Source: Primula veris
Taxonomy: Eukaryota > Streptophyta > Magnoliopsida > Ericales > Primulaceae
Direction: 5' to 3'
Assembly: GCA_963682055.1 (NCBI GenBank)
Contig: OY821747.1
Coordinates: 16,728,258 to 16,792,257, forward strand
DNA length: 64,000 bases
Shown here: one piece after another, positions 61,716 to 64,000 of the stretch
How positions within the stretch are numbered: the first letter of the stretch is position 1
How the letters are laid out: every line of letters starts with the position of its first letter
The notes under the pieces: generated by a model
The model's input: the letters and a program-made list of their open reading frames with translations, nothing else
Database searches by the model: none
Told to the model about the DNA's origin: nothing
Position numbers and translations under genes: made by a program

Positions 61716-61793
61716 ACATACTTGTAAAAGTTTTAAAAAACAACCAGAGTGGGGTTTTTCCCCAAAAAAAAAAAAAAAAAGTTTTGGATAAAA
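60333..61793 (+). repeat. 3' LTR of copia A (3' end missing)
   Basis: Starts TGTTGAAACTCTTTG and follows the 5' LTR through ATGCATATAATTTAACTTAA, GTGTCATCAAGGCACGAGAT, TTCCCTTTAACGAAAAGTG and TTAATAAATCTCAAG. A long TA repeat and an A-run replace shorter AT and C runs of the 5' LTR. It ends at GTTTTGGATAAAA, about 50 bp short of the expected CAACA, where the TRIM begins. A block absent from the 5' LTR lies near 60475-60660. Confidence 0.88.
61637..61707. repeat. (TA)n microsatellite, about 35 units
   Basis: Uninterrupted TA dinucleotides in the copia A 3' LTR. The matching place in the 5' LTR (46328-46345) has only a few TA pairs. Confidence 0.97.
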
Positions 61794-62566
61794 TGTAATG
61801 ATCTTAAGGGTAGTGTAGTGTAAACTACATTATCCCACAACAGTAGTGTATGCTACTTTTGTGATGTATATAACTCTATAGATACCCTCCCTTAGTTAAC
61901 TGATTTTCTAGGGGCGTTATATTTGGTATCAGAGCCGACACCACAATCCAACGCAGTGCGCCAAAAGCGAGACGTCGGGATTGCAGTGTTTGACTGTGGT
62001 TAGTTTTCTAGTACAAAGCCTGTCCACAGGGAACAGAATGGGTGATGCCATGATTGCAGTGTTCGACCGGGTTTAGAGATCAGCATGAAGCCTATCTACA
62101 TTATTGCAGGTTTTGAAGCGTAGTGGATTGTAATGATCCTAAGGGTAGGAAGAAATTTGGCCAAAGTTGACAATATTGGTGGTAGGAAACAGATGGTAGT
62201 GGTTCGGTCAGAGGGCTAGGTCGTTATAATTGGTATCAAAGACGACACCACAATCCAATGCATGTGACACGCAGCCTGCCAAAAGGGAGACTCCAGAATT
62301 GCAGTGTTCGAGCGAGGCTAATCTGCTAGTACAAAGCCCGTCCACGGAGGACAGAAGGGGTGATGACGGAATTGCAGTGTTCGTCTGAGACTAGAGATCA
62401 ACATGAAGTCTGACTGGATAGTCGCAGGTTGCAGAGCGCTGTGAATTGTAATGATCCTAAGGGTAGTGTATTGTAAACTACATTATCCCACATCAGTAGT
62501 GTTAGCTACCTTTGTGTTATATATAACTCTATAGGCACACTCGCTTAGTTAACCAGTTTTCTCGGG
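61794..62566 (+). mobile_element. TRIM-like element with three LTR-type units
   Basis: LTR a (61794-61921, 128 bp) runs TGTAATGATCTTAAGGGTAG to GGGGCGTTATA and is followed by an exact PBS TGGTATCAGAGCC at 61924. Unit b (62129-62228) begins TGTAATGATCCTAAGGGTAG and ends GTCGTTATA, but its middle differs; a PBS-like TGGTATCAAAGA follows at 62231. LTR c (62447-62566) matches LTR a until CTCGGG and lacks the last bases. The two inter-LTR segments are themselves copies (GTCCAC, GACAGAA/AACAGAA, ATTGCAGTGTTCG, CATGAAG). No ORF. Sizes fit terminal-repeat retrotransposons in miniature. Confidence 0.85.
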
Positions 62567-63395
62567 TGAGTAAGTTTATGTTGAACAAGTATCTCGAGCA
62601 TGACATGAAAGTTTAAGTAAATTTCTTGTTAGAAAGGCTTTCCAAGGGAACATCAGACACCATATGTTTTTCAAAGAAGAAAGGAGAGAATTTACTGCTA
62701 CTACAAATATATGTCGATGATATTATATTTGGTGCTAATAACACTTTCATGTGTCAAAAAATTGCTAAGAGCAGGCAGAATTTGAGATGAGCATGATGGG
62801 AGAACTTAACTACTTCTTAGGACTACAAATCAAACAAATAAGTGAATGAAACTTCATCTATCAAGACAAGTACACCACAAACCTCATAAAGAAATACAAT
62901 CTGAGCAAATCTAAGATATCAAAAATGCCAATGAGTCATGGAACGACACTCAATGTGGACAAGGAAGGTAAGTATATCGATAAAAAGACATATCGAGGTA
63001 TGATTGGATCCCTACTTTGTTCAACAAAAAGTAGATCTGATATAATGTTTAGAGTATGTCTCTGTGATATTCAAATTTGATCCATAAGAATCTCATGTTA
63101 TTGTCGACAAATGGATTCTTAGATATCTGTTAGGAACAACCAAACTAGGATTATTCTACCCTCAAAATTCAAACCTAGAATTTGTAGGTTATTCTGATTC
63201 CAACTTTGCTATTAGTACAATCGACCGCAAGAGCACTCGTGGTGCATGTCATTTTCTTGAACAATCACTAATGTCTTGGGGAAGCAAGAAACAATCATAT
63301 GTTTCTTTATCAACTGCTGAAGTGGAATATATAGCCAACTGAGCTTGTTGTACATAGATATTGTGGATGCGACAACAACTGCTAGACTATGGTCG
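62567..63395 (+). pseudogene. Ty1-copia RT/RNase H fragment (copia B, 3' part)
   Basis: Reads VYVEQ near the start, then LLLLQIYVDDIIFGANNTF (YVDD retained), YRGMIGSLL-like sequence, ESHVIVDKWILRYLLGTTKL and the copia RNase H motifs DRKSTRGACHFLEQSLMSWG and SLSTAEVEYIA, ending near LLDYG. Several stops and shifts. It continues the RT that starts at 44745, with part of the palm missing between them; both are the same copia subtype. Confidence 0.88.
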
Positions 63396-64000
63396 TAGCT
63401 CCGGTGACCTCGTCGGAGCTCTGACCAAACATTGATTAGGGAGAGAGAGAGTTGGATTGTAGTGTGATGGTTTCCAGATGAGCAGGGATATAGAGAGTTG
63501 GTAGAGAAAGACCAAAAATAGAAAGTAAAACTTAAATGGAATAAATAGCACTTTTTTGGCAAATATATACCAAAATAGCACTTTTTGGTATATTGAACCT
63601 TATTTGGATTTTTTTTGGAATTACCCCTAAAATATGTAATAAATACAATAAATTTAATTTATTTAAAATTCGGGGTCAGTATGTGACCACAAACTGTCAA
63701 GATGATATATACCTTATTTTGTTAAAAAGCATAGTTTATTTATGAAACGTGTTGAACTTCAATTTTTTTTCTTATTATGCATTAAGACTCGGTAACAATT
63801 TAATTATTTTCTTAATATGCTGGAGACCGTGAACCCTTCTTATCCTCTGATCGGACAGACACTGTAGCCTTCTTACTCTTCTTTATTTTTCCTATAAAAA
63901 GGGCCGTTTGTCCAAATATTCGATTCCCATAATATCTCTCTAATACTTTTAGAACACCCCCCCCCCCCCCCCCTCGAAAAGTCGATTTGTCGCACTAGTA
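63396..64000. other. Right edge: no gene recognised
   Basis: Contains a 28-bp near-duplicate (AAAATAGCACTTTTTTGG / AAAATAGCACTTTTTGG at about 63546 and 63572), a TATA-like CCTATAAAAAGGG at 63891-63903 and a C-homopolymer at about 63957-63973. The TATA plus following pyrimidine-rich sequence could be a promoter reading out of the window. Confidence 0.35.

Larger units (their letters stand above)
45125..61793 (+). mobile_element. Ty1-copia retrotransposon (copia A) with nested insertions
   Basis: The 5' LTR (45125-46445), PBS, gag, protease, integrase, RT, PPT and 3' LTR (60333-61793) are in the correct copia order. The two LTRs align along their lengths with many substitutions and indels, so the element is old. 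Between integrase and RT sits a LINE tail carrying a solo LTR. After RT sit another LINE fragment and a gypsy region. The RNase H domain is cut at about 53885. Insertion into copia B is inferred from the matching frames outside. Confidence 0.8.

Noticed and set aside
61500..61727. 75-codon ORF with alternating Tyr-Ile
   Set aside because: Product of the TA microsatellite within an LTR.

Overview
The window is AT-rich nuclear DNA from a flowering plant, almost certainly a eudicot: genes have GT-AG introns, three recognisable plant genes occupy the first 22 kb, and the remaining ~40 kb is a dense nest of plant transposable elements. I do not try to name the species. There is no sign of bacterial or organellar DNA, no rRNA or tRNA gene and no CRISPR array.

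Genes (1-21638). The last three exons of the catalytic subunit of DNA polymerase delta (POLD1) end at 2401 (+). A plant mobile domain (PMD/MAIN-like) gene in three exons runs 5191-10665 (+) and carries a recent in-frame duplication of 86 codons. SGS3, the double-stranded-RNA-binding partner of RDR6 in post-transcriptional silencing and tasiRNA production, lies convergently on the minus strand (14403-21638, six exons, 595 residues). Its 2.8-kb second intron holds a 2.1-kb LTR retrotransposon in antisense orientation, with intact LTRs, a primer-binding site and a perfect 5-bp target duplication. Small DNA elements (a MULE-like MITE with a nested Stowaway, a possible hAT MITE) and local duplications occupy the intergenic and intronic space.

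Repeat nest 1 (about 25-36 kb). An old unclassified repeat is interrupted in turn by a fold-back element with a 21-bp minisatellite in its centre, a 585-bp hAT-type MITE, a 5.4-kb hAT transposon with a decayed minus-strand transposase, and an Emigrant/Lemi1-like pogo element. Neighbouring copies of the host repeat act as empty sites and confirm several of these insertions. An LTR with PBS remnant and a fragment of a retroelement-associated protein follow.

Repeat nest 2 (about 36.8-44 kb). A nearly full-length L1-type LINE on the minus strand (ORF1 with DUF4283 and zinc knuckle, ORF2 with endonuclease, RT, zf-RVT and RNase H) has a 1.27-kb fold-back MULE with a perfect 9-bp target duplication in its 3' part.

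Repeat nest 3 (about 44.7-63.4 kb). A Ty1-copia RT fragment (copia B) is split by a second copia element (copia A, LTRs at 45125-46445 and 60333-61793). Copia A itself contains a 5'-truncated LINE tail bearing a 2.2-kb solo LTR with 5-bp TSD, a second LINE fragment, and an Athila/Tat-like gypsy region that has LTR, PBS, gag and protease but no RT. A TRIM-like element with three LTR-type units closes the 3' LTR of copia A. All transposon ORFs are broken, so this is an old graveyard rather than an active locus.
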